Below are positions 7,313 to 15,602 of a stretch of 64,000 nt of DNA, in pieces. The notes under the pieces were generated by a model. It was not told the origin of the DNA. It was given only the letters and a program-made list of their open reading frames with translations, and did not search any database. The position numbers and the translations under genes were made by a program. Numbering within the stretch: the first letter of the stretch is position 1; each line of letters starts with the position of its first letter. Location of the stretch: assembly GCA_002403155.1 (NCBI GenBank), contig DHHF01000001.1:156849-220848 (forward strand), written 5' to 3'. This DNA comes from Sulfurovum sp. UBA4779. Its GTDB lineage: Bacteria; Campylobacterota; Campylobacteria; Campylobacterales; Sulfurovaceae.

Positions 7313-10300
7313 ATGAAAAACAGTATCTTAAAAAGATGTTTGGTTTTTTTGCTAATGATAGAAGTTGCATTTGCAGCAGATTTTACCTATAACGCATATG
7401 GGGGATTTGTTCAAGGAAGTCAGAGGGGATCAAACGGCAGTGTTGATGATATTCATTTTACCGTTCCTGTTTCTATGCCTGACAGCAGTACAGCCTACGG
7501 GATGGTAGATTGGGGATTTGGCGGAAGCAGTAGCTTGGAATTGGTGCCACAGAGCGGGACGATCACAAGCAATGGCGGTGACCAGAGAGAGATATTAGGT
7601 ACGTTAATGCACCACAATGAGCCGATCAACAGCGGGAGTTCACTCGAAAAAGTTGATATAGTCTGGCACTTAAACCTCCAGAGTAACACCGCCGGTGTCA
7701 ATGACTTTAACCGTACCTGGTCATTTGAACTTCATAATTGGGAAACACCGAACAATGCTTATCCATGTCCGCGTGATACAGTTGGAATTATTCGTAATTT
7801 GGATGATACAAATCCTATCGGGGCCGGATTCCCTTATCTTGGAGATGGACTTGATAACGGAACCTGTGACGATGCGCATGATTTTGTAGATTATCCTGAT
7901 CAAAACTACAGCTGGGTAGACGGCGGCACTGTGTATCGGATCGAGGTAACCGGTTTTTATGATGCACTTAACAACTTAAAGCAGACATTTTGGGCCGAAG
8001 AAGATGGAAGCACTTCAGGTACTGTTCAATTTTCTATCACAGAAGTAGGGCCTGCAAACGTAAATATAGGGGATAGAATTTGGATAGATTCCAATAATGA
8101 CGGTATCCAGGATGCAAATGAGACAGCCGGAGTCCCTAATGTCAAAGTAGAGCTTTTCTACGATGCGAACGATACGGTAGCTGATACAGTATACAGCGAT
8201 ATCAATGGTACCTACGAGCTTTTCAATGTCAATACTATAAATGAATCAACAGGACAGCCTATAGACTATTACATCAAGTTTACTTTGCCGATTGCAGCCG
8301 GGCTGACGGAGTTCTCACCGAAATATGCCAATGGCGCAGCTATACCACTCGAAAATGCAGACGACAGTGATGTTGATGCGTCAGGCTATACAGATCCGTT
8401 CATTGTGGATGCCAATACTACCTCTATCGACGCAGGGGTCAGATGCGGATCCATCGGGAATCTGGTTTGGATCGACAAGAACCAAAACGGCCTTCAAGAT
8501 CCCGGAGAACCCGGGATAGAAGGTGTTCAGGTAAATCTTTATAAGTCTGGCGACCTCAATAGAACAATTGCCAGTTCCCCTCTCGGACTATACGGATTCA
8601 TGCCACTTCCTAGCGGTGAATATGTGGTAGAGTTTGTTTTGCCGTCAGGTTATCGTTTTTCTCCTTATCGTATTGGTAACGGGAGCAATGAGGCTACAGA
8701 CAGTGATGCGAATGTGACAGACGGGAAAACGCGTTTGATCACCATCGATCTCAATAGCTCCTCATCATGTCATGTTGATTATTATGATGCGGGTATCTTC
8801 CAAGAACTCAACATCACAAAAGAAGTGAACGCAACGATAGCAGCCTTCGGCGATCTTATCGGCTACACCATCACTGTAACCAATCACAGCGAACGCAATG
8901 CAACAGATGTAAATGTAACTGACTTTCTGCCGGTAGGCGTAACATATATTAATGACACCCCATCGCAAGGATCGTTTGATTCAATGACCGGACTATGGGA
9001 AGTAGGCTTCTTGGCTGCAGAGGGCGGATCAGCAACTTTGCATATCACAGTAGAGGTGACCGGCAGTACGGGCGTGATTGAAAACAATGCAAGTGTTGTA
9101 AGCGAACAAAACAGTATTGGGATTTGGGATGATGCCAATTTTACTATCATCTCTCCCGCTATAGCTATCGAAAAAACCACAAACGGAGTGGATGCCTCGA
9201 GCGCTCCGGGGCCGATAGTAACAACCGGAAGCACCGTGACATGGGAATACAATGTCACCAATACAGGGGATGCAAACCTTATAAACATTATAGTAGCCGA
9301 TGATCCGGCGCAAACGATCAGCTGTCCATATACCACATTGGCTCCCGGAGAAAGTATGGAATGTAATGCTACGGGTATCGCCGTAGCAGGACAGTATGAA
9401 AACAATGCAACGGTAACGGCCATCTCACCAACCGGCGGTACGGTATCAGATAGCGATATGAGTTTCTATTTCGGACAAGATCCGTCTATAGATATAGAAA
9501 AAATGACAAACGGAGTGGATGCCTCTGGTACGCCGGGGCCTGTGATTTTAACAGGAAGCACCGTAACATGGGAATACAATATCACCAATACAGGGGATGT
9601 AAACCTTAGCAATATTGCAGTGAATGATAATCCGGCACAAACGATCAGCTGTCCAAAAAACTGGCTGGCTCCCGGAAAAAGCATGACGTGTGAAGCCAAC
9701 GGTACGGCTGTAGCAGGACAGTATGAAAACAATGCAACGGCAACGGCAAACACCCCGGTAGGGACACCGGTTTCAGACAGTGACATGAGCTACTATTTTG
9801 GACAAGATCCGTCTATAGATATAGAAAAAATGACAAACGGAGTGGATGCCTCTGGTACGCCGGGGCCTGTGATTTTAACAGGAAGCACCGTAACATGGGA
9901 ATACACTGTCACCAATACAGGGGATGTAAACCTTAGCAATATTGTGGTGAACGACGATCCAGAAGGATCAATCACTTGTCCAAAAAACTGGCTGGCTCCG
10001 GATGAAAGTATGGTTTGTGAGAAAAACGGTACGGCTATAACAGGACAGTATGAAAACAATGCAACGGCAACGGCAAACACCCCGGTAGGGACACCGGTTT
10101 CGGACAGTGATATGAGTTATTATCTTGCAGAGGCCCCGTCTATAGATATAGAAAAAACGACAAATGGATGGGATGCCTCCAGCGCTCCCGGGCCGATCAT
10201 TGCTGCTGGAAGCACCGTAACATGGGAATACAATATCACCAATACAGGGGATGTAAACCTTAGCAATATTGTGGTGAACGACGATCCAGAAGGATCAATC

Positions 10301-10933
10301 ACGTGTGAGAAAAACTGGCTGGCTCCGGATGAAAGTATGGTTTGTGAGAAAAACGGTACAGCTATAACAGGACAGTATGAAAACAATGCAACGGTAACAG
10401 CAAGTTCACCGGAGGGGACACAAGTTTCGGACAGTGATATGAACTATTATACAGGCGAAGAACGTGTTGAACTGCTGGGCGATTATGTATGGTATGATGA
10501 CAACTATAACGGTATCCAGGATGAAGAGGAAGAAGGAGTAGAAGGCCTTATTGTTACTCTTTTGGATGCAAACGGCACAGAAATCAATACTACAACAACC
10601 GACGCAAATGGCAGATATCAATTTGAAGTAGAGCCTGGAACTTATAGTATAAGATTCTCAGGGCTGCCTGAAAACTATATTTTCACCAAACAAAATGTAG
10701 GTGATGACACAACAGATTCGGATGCGGACAACAGCGGTATGATATCCTCAATCAATATCGGATTGGGAGAGGTTGACAATACTCTTGATACAGGAATCTA
10801 CTGTACCTGTTTCGATGAGGCAAAAAGCGATAGCTCTCCGGCGCTCAACCAAATCTCTGCAGCGCTGATGATATTGATGACGCTTGGACTGGGGCTATTC
10901 TTCGTAAGAAGAGAAGAGCTTAAACAAAGATAA
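7313..10933 (+). CDS. Large secreted repeat protein with SdrD B-like and DUF11-like domains
   Basis: This 1206-residue protein has a clear signal peptide (KNSILKRCLVFLLMIEVAFAA). Residues about 25-245 resemble a choice-of-anchor-type N-domain. SdrD B-like (Cna-B) domains begin near 250 (GDRIWIDSNNDGIQD), 378 (GNLVWIDKNQNGLQD) and 1055 (GDYVWYDDNYNGIQD). A DUF11-like domain follows at about 500, then four 109-residue repeats (615-1050) with STVTWEYNITNTGD cores. The C-terminus has a hydrophobic segment (ISAALMILMTLGLGLFFV) followed by RREELKQR. This is a tripartite tail like IPTL/PEP-CTERM sorting signals, though no PEP or IPTL motif is exact. It is probably a surface adhesin or sheath protein. 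A barrel protein gene follows 13 bases later and is likely co-transcribed. Confidence 0.8.
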   Translation: MKNSILKRCLVFLLMIEVAFAADFTYNAYGGFVQGSQRGSNGSVDDIHFTVPVSMPDSSTAYGMVDWGFGGSSSLELVPQSGTITSNGGDQREILGTLMHHNEPINSGSSLEKVDIVWHLNLQSNTAGVNDFNRTWSFELHNWETPNNAYPCPRDTVGIIRNLDDTNPIGAGFPYLGDGLDNGTCDDAHDFVDYPDQNYSWVDGGTVYRIEVTGFYDALNNLKQTFWAEEDGSTSGTVQFSITEVGPANVNIGDRIWIDSNNDGIQDANETAGVPNVKVELFYDANDTVADTVYSDINGTYELFNVNTINESTGQPIDYYIKFTLPIAAGLTEFSPKYANGAAIPLENADDSDVDASGYTDPFIVDANTTSIDAGVRCGSIGNLVWIDKNQNGLQDPGEPGIEGVQVNLYKSGDLNRTIASSPLGLYGFMPLPSGEYVVEFVLPSGYRFSPYRIGNGSNEATDSDANVTDGKTRLITIDLNSSSSCHVDYYDAGIFQELNITKEVNATIAAFGDLIGYTITVTNHSERNATDVNVTDFLPVGVTYINDTPSQGSFDSMTGLWEVGFLAAEGGSATLHITVEVTGSTGVIENNASVVSEQNSIGIWDDANFTIISPAIAIEKTTNGVDASSAPGPIVTTGSTVTWEYNVTNTGDANLINIIVADDPAQTISCPYTTLAPGESMECNATGIAVAGQYENNATVTAISPTGGTVSDSDMSFYFGQDPSIDIEKMTNGVDASGTPGPVILTGSTVTWEYNITNTGDVNLSNIAVNDNPAQTISCPKNWLAPGKSMTCEANGTAVAGQYENNATATANTPVGTPVSDSDMSYYFGQDPSIDIEKMTNGVDASGTPGPVILTGSTVTWEYTVTNTGDVNLSNIVVNDDPEGSITCPKNWLAPDESMVCEKNGTAITGQYENNATATANTPVGTPVSDSDMSYYLAEAPSIDIEKTTNGWDASSAPGPIIAAGSTVTWEYNITNTGDVNLSNIVVNDDPEGSITCEKNWLAPDESMVCEKNGTAITGQYENNATVTASSPEGTQVSDSDMNYYTGEERVELLGDYVWYDDNYNGIQDEEEEGVEGLIVTLLDANGTEINTTTTDANGRYQFEVEPGTYSIRFSGLPENYIFTKQNVGDDTTDSDADNSGMISSINIGLGEVDNTLDTGIYCTCFDEAKSDSSPALNQISAALMILMTLGLGLFFVRREELKQR
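9155..10462 (+). repeat. Four tandem 327-bp repeats in the surface protein gene
   Basis: Units begin at 9155, 9482, 9809 and 10136, each 327 bases (109 codons), marked by the recurring (D/A)IEK(M/T)TNG start. Units 2 and 3 share long identical stretches, for example through GVDASGTPGP and TANTPVGTPVSDSDM. Units 3 and 4 share an identical block around NLSNIVVNDDPEGSITC. This mosaic suggests recent duplication or gene conversion. Confidence 0.9.
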
Positions 10934-10946
10934 GGAGGGAAAAAAG

Positions 10947-11621
10947 ATGAAAAAGACGATTAATACACTGACCCTTAGCGCGCTTGTCGCGACAAGCGCT
11001 CTGTTTGGCGGAGGGGATATTGTCCCCGCCGAAGAGGTGATTATCCCCATACCTGCGCACATCGATCCCAACCCTTTCTATTTGGGTCTTGGAATCCTCT
11101 GGACCGGAACAAGCAGCGACTGTATCTGCCTTACGCCCACCGGCGAGGTACATGACCGCGCGCGCGCGGAAGATTCGAGCTGGGGCGGCATCATCAGAGC
11201 AGGATACGACTTCAATCAATACTTCGGCATCGAAGCACGCGCACTCACAACAAATCTCAGCAGCGATTTTTATGACGTGGAGCATTACGGCATCTTCCTA
11301 AAACCGATGATGCCGATCGGTGATCGAGTGAATGTCTATGGCTTGCTTGGCTACGGACACACCGAGATCGATGCAGACTGCGGCACTTTTCATGAAACAT
11401 TTGAGCATGACGGCTTCAGCTACGGGATAGGTCTTGAGTATGACCTCTCAAGCCGCGATGCCGATAAAGAAGAAGGTGAATACGACAGACCTTTTGACGG
11501 GCACGGTGATCAAGAAAAAGGCTGGGGTCTTTTTGTAGATTATCAAAATTTGATGGATGATGAAGGTCCAAGAAACTACAGAGCAAACATTGTCAGCTTC
11601 GGAGTCACCTACGACTTCTAA
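10947..11621 (+). CDS. Outer membrane beta-barrel protein
   Basis: The 224 residues start with a signal peptide (KKTINTLTLSALVATSALFG) and then GGDIVPAE, nearly the same post-cleavage motif as the porin at 13473. The rest alternates in beta-barrel fashion (FYLGLGILW, GGIIRAGYDF, VNVYGLLGYGH, YGIGLEYDL, WGLFVDYQNL) and ends in FGVTYDF, with the C-terminal Phe used in outer membrane assembly. The size fits an eight-stranded OmpA/OmpX-like barrel. AAGGAGG precedes the ATG, 13 bases after the large repeat protein, so the two are likely an operon. It may anchor or export that protein; this is inference from proximity only. Confidence 0.8.
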   Translation: MKKTINTLTLSALVATSALFGGGDIVPAEEVIIPIPAHIDPNPFYLGLGILWTGTSSDCICLTPTGEVHDRARAEDSSWGGIIRAGYDFNQYFGIEARALTTNLSSDFYDVEHYGIFLKPMMPIGDRVNVYGLLGYGHTEIDADCGTFHETFEHDGFSYGIGLEYDLSSRDADKEEGEYDRPFDGHGDQEKGWGLFVDYQNLMDDEGPRNYRANIVSFGVTYDF

Positions 11622-11634
11622 TATACTAGTTAAG

Positions 11635-11742
11635 ATTCCCGATCAAGTCTGGAATGACGCATGTTACGCCTTTCACACGGTTGCGTCATCCTGAACTTGA
11701 TTCAGGATCTCAACAAACTAATTTGATTATTCAAATTAGTTT
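11635..11742. repeat. Nested palindromic intergenic repeat
   Basis: Arms 11641-11661 and 11682-11702 form an imperfect 21-bp inverted repeat around ATCAAGT...GACGCA. Each half holds a smaller palindrome: ATTCC/GGAAT at 11635-11655, and ATCCTGAA-CTTGA-TTCAGGAT at 11688-11708. A third, perfect 12-bp stem (AAACTAATTTGA-TTAT-TCAAATTAGTTT) follows at 11715-11742. The first two resemble short palindromic repeats dispersed in many proteobacterial genomes. The last may act as a terminator for the upstream pair of genes. Confidence 0.6.
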
Positions 11743-11800
11743 TAAGCAATATATAAGTTTAAAAAGCTATAATTTCATCCACTTCACGTCTAAAATAAAT

Positions 11801-11876
11801 GGCTCGATAGCTCAGTCGGTAGAGCAAAGGATTGAAAATCCTTGTGTCGGGGGTTCGATTCCCTCTCGCGCCACCA
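11801..11876 (+). tRNA. tRNA-Phe (GAA)
   Basis: The 76 nt fold as a cloverleaf. D-stem GCTC/GAGC, anticodon stem AAGGA/TCCTT with loop TTGAAAA (anticodon GAA), T-arm GGGGG-TTCGATT-CCCTC and encoded CCA are all present. The acceptor stem GGCTCGA/TCGCGCC has a U4-C69 mismatch; G at position 4 would pair perfectly. Confidence 0.93.
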
Positions 11877-12005
11877 CTTAAATATAATCCTAAAATCTTT
11901 CTTTCAATCCAAACAAAATTAGCAACTATCCCATTCATACTTTACAGGCTGCCCTTTTAAGAGTTGTTTGGCTACAATATATTTTATTTGATTTTCAGGG
12001 CTCCT

Positions 12006-13172
12006 ATGCAAAATTTAACTTTTTTATCGCAGATTGCGCTTCTTATAGTCGTTGCACCCATTTTTGCCAGAACATTCAAAATTTCTGTGGCAGTGGTTGA
12101 GATCATTCTGGGTGCATTGGTAGTTTGGGCAGGTTTTATCGAAGCAGACAACGATATTTTTAAAACTATTGCCAAAATCGGTTTTTTTTATCTGATGTTT
12201 TTGGCAGGACTCGAGATCAATATCAAAAAATTTGTCAGCTTTAAAGACAAATTTATCAAAAATGTCTTGCTCTATTTTAGCTGTCTGTACGGCATTTCCT
12301 TTTTACTCTACTTTGTTTTAGGGCTCAATCCCGTCTATATCGTTGCCATTCCTATCGTCTCTTTGGGGATGATTATGGCGCTGATCAATGAACACGGCAA
12401 GACGCACAAGTGGCTCGAACTCTCTTTAATCATCGGCGTGATCGGAGAATTGATCAGTATTTCTGCGCTCGTTATCTTTGATGCCACCGTCGCGCATGGA
12501 ATCGGCATAGAGTTTTATAAAAATATCGGGATTTTACTTCTTATTTTAGCAATCTCGTATTATCTTTATAAGGGACTGCATCTTTTGCTCTGGTGGTTTC
12601 CGGAACTTCGCAAGATCATCATGCCCGAAGTAGACAACATGAGCCAGGACATCCGCGTATCCATGGCGCTCTTTTTTATCCTTATCGGTGTGATGCAGTA
12701 TTTGGGTATCGATATGGTATTGGGGGCTTTTATCGCAGGGGTGTTTATCGCCAACTTCTTTGCACACAAAATAGAACTGCCCCATACGCTGCATACGGTC
12801 GGATTTGGTTTTTTGGTGCCGCTTTTTTTCATCTATGTGGGCACTACACTTGACCTTAAAATTTTGTTTACCAAAGAGATTGTCGCAACCGCAGGGCTGA
12901 TCGTCTTGGCAATGGTACTTGCAAGGCTCATTAGCTCAATGATCGCATACTATAAATACTTAGGATTTCGAGATACCGTTCTATTTAGTTTTGGCGATTC
13001 AATGCCGCTGACATTTTTGATCGCCATTGCTACCATTGCGGTCGACAATAATGCTTTAAGCCTTAACGAATACTATGCTTTTGTGCTTGCGGCAATGATA
13101 GAAGTAATTTTTATTATGATACTTATTAACCTTATCATGACAAAATCCAAACCAAAATCAGGCAAACCATAG
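12006..13172 (+). CDS. Cation:proton antiporter, CPA2 (KefB-like) family
   Basis: This 388-residue inner-membrane protein has about 11-12 hydrophobic segments. VVAPIFARTFKISVAVVEIILGALV at the N-terminus, FLAGLEIN (segment 3), MVLGAFIAGVF and LVPLFFIYVGTTLDL are characteristic of CPA2 Na+(K+)/H+ exchangers. No C-terminal TrkA-N domain is present, so it is the short form. The start at 12006 (MQNLTFLSQ) is chosen because upstream codons are unlike a membrane leader, although its ribosome site (CAGGG) is weak. It stands alone between tRNA-Phe and the porin. Ion specificity cannot be read from sequence. Confidence 0.85.
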   Translation: MQNLTFLSQIALLIVVAPIFARTFKISVAVVEIILGALVVWAGFIEADNDIFKTIAKIGFFYLMFLAGLEINIKKFVSFKDKFIKNVLLYFSCLYGISFLLYFVLGLNPVYIVAIPIVSLGMIMALINEHGKTHKWLELSLIIGVIGELISISALVIFDATVAHGIGIEFYKNIGILLLILAISYYLYKGLHLLLWWFPELRKIIMPEVDNMSQDIRVSMALFFILIGVMQYLGIDMVLGAFIAGVFIANFFAHKIELPHTLHTVGFGFLVPLFFIYVGTTLDLKILFTKEIVATAGLIVLAMVLARLISSMIAYYKYLGFRDTVLFSFGDSMPLTFLIAIATIAVDNNALSLNEYYAFVLAAMIEVIFIMILINLIMTKSKPKSGKP

Positions 13173-13410
13173 CTGTTTTGGTTTTTTAGCCAACCCCGAT
13201 CTCCCATACTTTTCCCCCCTTTAAAATCTTTTTGCTCAAATTTCATCAAAATATGCACCAAAAATCTTAAAAAACGGTCGGCTTTTCTTAAATGCAGCCT
13301 TTTTATAAACCGTTTTGATGCTTATTTTGCTTTTAAGTTTGACAAAACTCCCCGTTTTTACGGGGCTCGAAGGGTATGATTAATGATTTGTTAACTTTTT
13401 ATTAATTTTG

Positions 13411-13440
13411 TTGACATTGTTTAATATTATGTGTTATACT
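13411..13440 (+). promoter_or_regulatory. Strong promoter of the porin gene
   Basis: TTGACA (13411-13416) and TATACT (13435-13440) are 18 bases apart, 33 bases before the porin ATG. The 300-base gap it sits in (13173-13472) is AT-rich. It otherwise holds only a short CCCCG/CGGGG hairpin at 13350-13365 and no ORF that I can support. Confidence 0.7.
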
Positions 13441-13472
13441 TTGGCTGTATTCAAAAAATCAAGGAGATTACA

Positions 13473-14753
13473 ATGAAAAAAACATTATTACTTTCAGTAG
13501 TAGCGTCGACAATGATTATGGCGGGCGGAGATATCGCTCCTGTTGAGCCTGCAGTAGAAACGCCGGCTCCGGCAGTATCCGGGTGGGAATTCTCAGGAAC
13601 TGCAAAAGTTTACTATCAAACAGATGATCAAGGTGTTTCAGGAGACTTCAGCGATGACAGTCTTTTTGCACAAGGATCTTCTGCAGCAGATCTTGGTCTT
13701 CAACTAAGAGCGACCAATAGCGATGTGTTTGCTGGTATCGGTGCAGGGATGGAAGTAAGCGGCCTTTCTACGCTGAACCTAGAAAACTGGATGGTATCTA
13801 ACGTAATGCATGGTACAGGATGGGGTGATCTTGATGATGCAACTGACGGTGGTTGGATTTCTCAAATGTACCTAACCTACGGAATGGGCAACACAAGCAT
13901 TAAAGCAGGTCGCCAAGAGCTTCCAAAAGCGCTTTCTCCGTTTGCTTTCTCTGAAGAGTGGAACGTATTTAAAAATACATTCGATGCGGTATTGGTTGTA
14001 AATACTGATATCCAAGACACTACATTGGTAGGTGCATGGGTTGGCGGTGCTAACTATAACGGATTTGGCTGGTGGCACAACATCACTGACTTCAACTCAC
14101 TCAATGATGATAATGGCGTATGGATGCTGACAGCGCAGAACAAGTCTATCGAAAACTTGACATTGACCGGTTCTTACTACTTTTCAAATGAATTCATCAC
14201 AGATGACAACCTGAACATCCTTTGGGGTGATGCACAGTACGATGCAACCAGCTTCAACGTAGGTATCCAAGGCGGTACGGTAATGCATGATGCATTTGAG
14301 GATGATATCGTAGCGTTCGGCGCAAAAGTGGGCACAAAGTTCAGCGGTGCAGATTTAATGGCTGCATACTCAAATGTAAATGATGGTGGAGCGCTAGGTG
14401 CAGCTGCAGGTATGTTCCAAGTTGGCGGTACAACATCTGCACTTTATACTGACCTGTTATCAGATCAATTATTTAATCTACCACTTCATGGTTTAACAAG
14501 ATTTGATATGGATAAGTTCGTTGTAAAAGGTAAAATGGATGCGCTTGGCGGAAATATCTGTGCAGCGTACGGATACACTGACTTTGATGCATGGGATGGA
14601 GACCTCAACGAGTTTAACCTTGGATATACAACAAGTGTGACAGACCATCTTGATCTAGGCGTTAATTATGCATATATCTCAGCTGATGTAAATGTAGTTG
14701 ATATGGACGAAGATATAAATGTTGTCCGTGTAATGGGAACATACAACTTCTAA
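13473..14753 (+). CDS. Major outer membrane porin, Campylobacterota type
   Basis: The 426 residues have a signal peptide (KKTLLLSVVASTMIMA) and the mature start GGDIAPVEP. A long series of beta strands ends in VMGTYNF. The segment SGTAKVYYQTDD followed by a DLGLQLRATN strand and SIKAGRQELP is typical of OprD-like porins of this phylum. It should form a trimeric channel for small solutes in the outer membrane. AAGGAG precedes the ATG at 13473. A consensus promoter upstream and a hairpin terminator downstream make it a monocistronic, probably highly expressed gene. The upstream frame to 13431 begins inside the promoter and is not used. Confidence 0.88.
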   Translation: MKKTLLLSVVASTMIMAGGDIAPVEPAVETPAPAVSGWEFSGTAKVYYQTDDQGVSGDFSDDSLFAQGSSAADLGLQLRATNSDVFAGIGAGMEVSGLSTLNLENWMVSNVMHGTGWGDLDDATDGGWISQMYLTYGMGNTSIKAGRQELPKALSPFAFSEEWNVFKNTFDAVLVVNTDIQDTTLVGAWVGGANYNGFGWWHNITDFNSLNDDNGVWMLTAQNKSIENLTLTGSYYFSNEFITDDNLNILWGDAQYDATSFNVGIQGGTVMHDAFEDDIVAFGAKVGTKFSGADLMAAYSNVNDGGALGAAAGMFQVGGTTSALYTDLLSDQLFNLPLHGLTRFDMDKFVVKGKMDALGGNICAAYGYTDFDAWDGDLNEFNLGYTTSVTDHLDLGVNYAYISADVNVVDMDEDINVVRVMGTYNF

Positions 14754-14769
14754 GAATCACTTCTTACTT

Positions 14770-14810
14770 AGAGTTCAGGCTTTTGCCTGGCTCTATCCTC
14801 TCTTTTTTCT
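14770..14810 (+). terminator. Rho-independent terminator after the porin
   Basis: AGAG-TT-CAGGC pairs with GCCTG-G-CTCT around a TTTT loop, followed by a T-rich run (TCTCTTTTTTCT). It starts 17 bases after the porin stop. Confidence 0.75.
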
Positions 14811-14969
14811 CTTTCAATTCATATCTTTTTCATTTATACTATCATGCTGAGAATTTTTATTGAATTTCTATTGAATGGCATTTTTATTTCTATCGTTCAT
14901 GATGTGAATATGTCCTAAATGAATATACTTTTACTTTATGCTATAATCACAAAAACTAAATGGGGTATG

Positions 14970-15266
14970 ATGGAAAAAACAGACATCATCAATTATCTGA
15001 CACAGCATAAAGAAGATTTTTTTCAAAAATATGGCTTGGTCAGATTAGGACTATTTGGATCCTATAGCCGAGATGAAGCGAATGAGTCGAGTGATATTGA
15101 TATACTTATAGAGATGAAGAGCGATATCAATGATGTGTACAATAAAAAAAAGAACTTTAAAAAACTTCTTGAAGAGACTTTTCATCGAAATGTAGATATC
15201 GCAAGGGAAAAATACCTTAAGCCATTGGCAAAAAAATCGATAGAACAAGATATCATCTATGTCTAA
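14970..15266 (+). CDS. MntA-like nucleotidyltransferase antitoxin
   Basis: The 98-residue minimal nucleotidyltransferase has the catalytic signature GSYSRDE...SSDIDILIE (GSx10DxD) near residues 30-50 and a third acidic position in NVDIARE. In MNT/HEPN systems the MntA antitoxin adenylylates the HepT toxin. The next ORF overlaps it by eight bases and is a HepT homologue, as the pairing predicts. A TATAAT at 14942-14947 lies just upstream. ATGs at 14967 and 14970 are both possible; 14970 has better spacing from GGGG. Its partner is frameshifted, so this antitoxin may be an orphan in practice. Confidence 0.85.
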   Translation: MEKTDIINYLTQHKEDFFQKYGLVRLGLFGSYSRDEANESSDIDILIEMKSDINDVYNKKKNFKKLLEETFHRNVDIAREKYLKPLAKKSIEQDIIYV

Positions 15267-15602
15267 TCAGATTCTAGCACTTCTCACTATCATTGAATCG
15301 ATTGAGAAGATTCAACTTTATTCTTCTTTAAGTAAGGATGCTGAAGATTTCTACCATGATAGTAAAAGCTTTGATGCATCCATGATACATTTTATCAATA
15401 TAGGTGAAATGATAGGAAAATTGAGTGATGAGTTGAAAAATTCTTATCCTGAAGTACCTTGGAGAGATATAAAAGATTTTAGAAACCTGGTTTCCACAAC
15501 TATTTTGGTATAGATGCTGAAGAGATATGGGATATTATAGAACATCATCTGCCATTATTAAAACATAATATTTTAAAAATTTTAGAGAAAGAGAATCACT
15601 AA
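15259..15602 (+). pseudogene. HepT-like HEPN RNase toxin, frameshifted at the catalytic motif
   Basis: The first 76 residues read as a normal HEPN protein (ILALLTIIESIEKIQLYSS, FINIGEMIGKLSDEL, VPWRDIKDFRN). After RNLVS the frame runs into STTILV and a stop at 15513. Adding one base next to 15493-15495 restores HNYFGIDAEEIWDIIEHHL and on to KILEKENH, ending at 15602, one base before rimO. The lost residue is the histidine of the Rx4-6H catalytic motif (R-NLVS-H). Either the toxin has been inactivated or one C was missed in a short C run. Confidence 0.85.

Noticed and set aside
8884..10386. Several long antisense frames opposite the surface protein repeats
   Set aside because: They recur with the repeat period and are shadows of the sense repeats; no ribosome sites or family matches.
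13339..13380. TTGACA at 13339 and TATGAT at 13375 as a second porin promoter
   Set aside because: The spacing of 30 bases is too long; the 13411/13435 pair has correct spacing.
15259..15513. HepT as an intact short gene
   Set aside because: The C-terminal third, including the catalytic histidine, is recognisable in the next frame, so the short ORF is a frameshift product.
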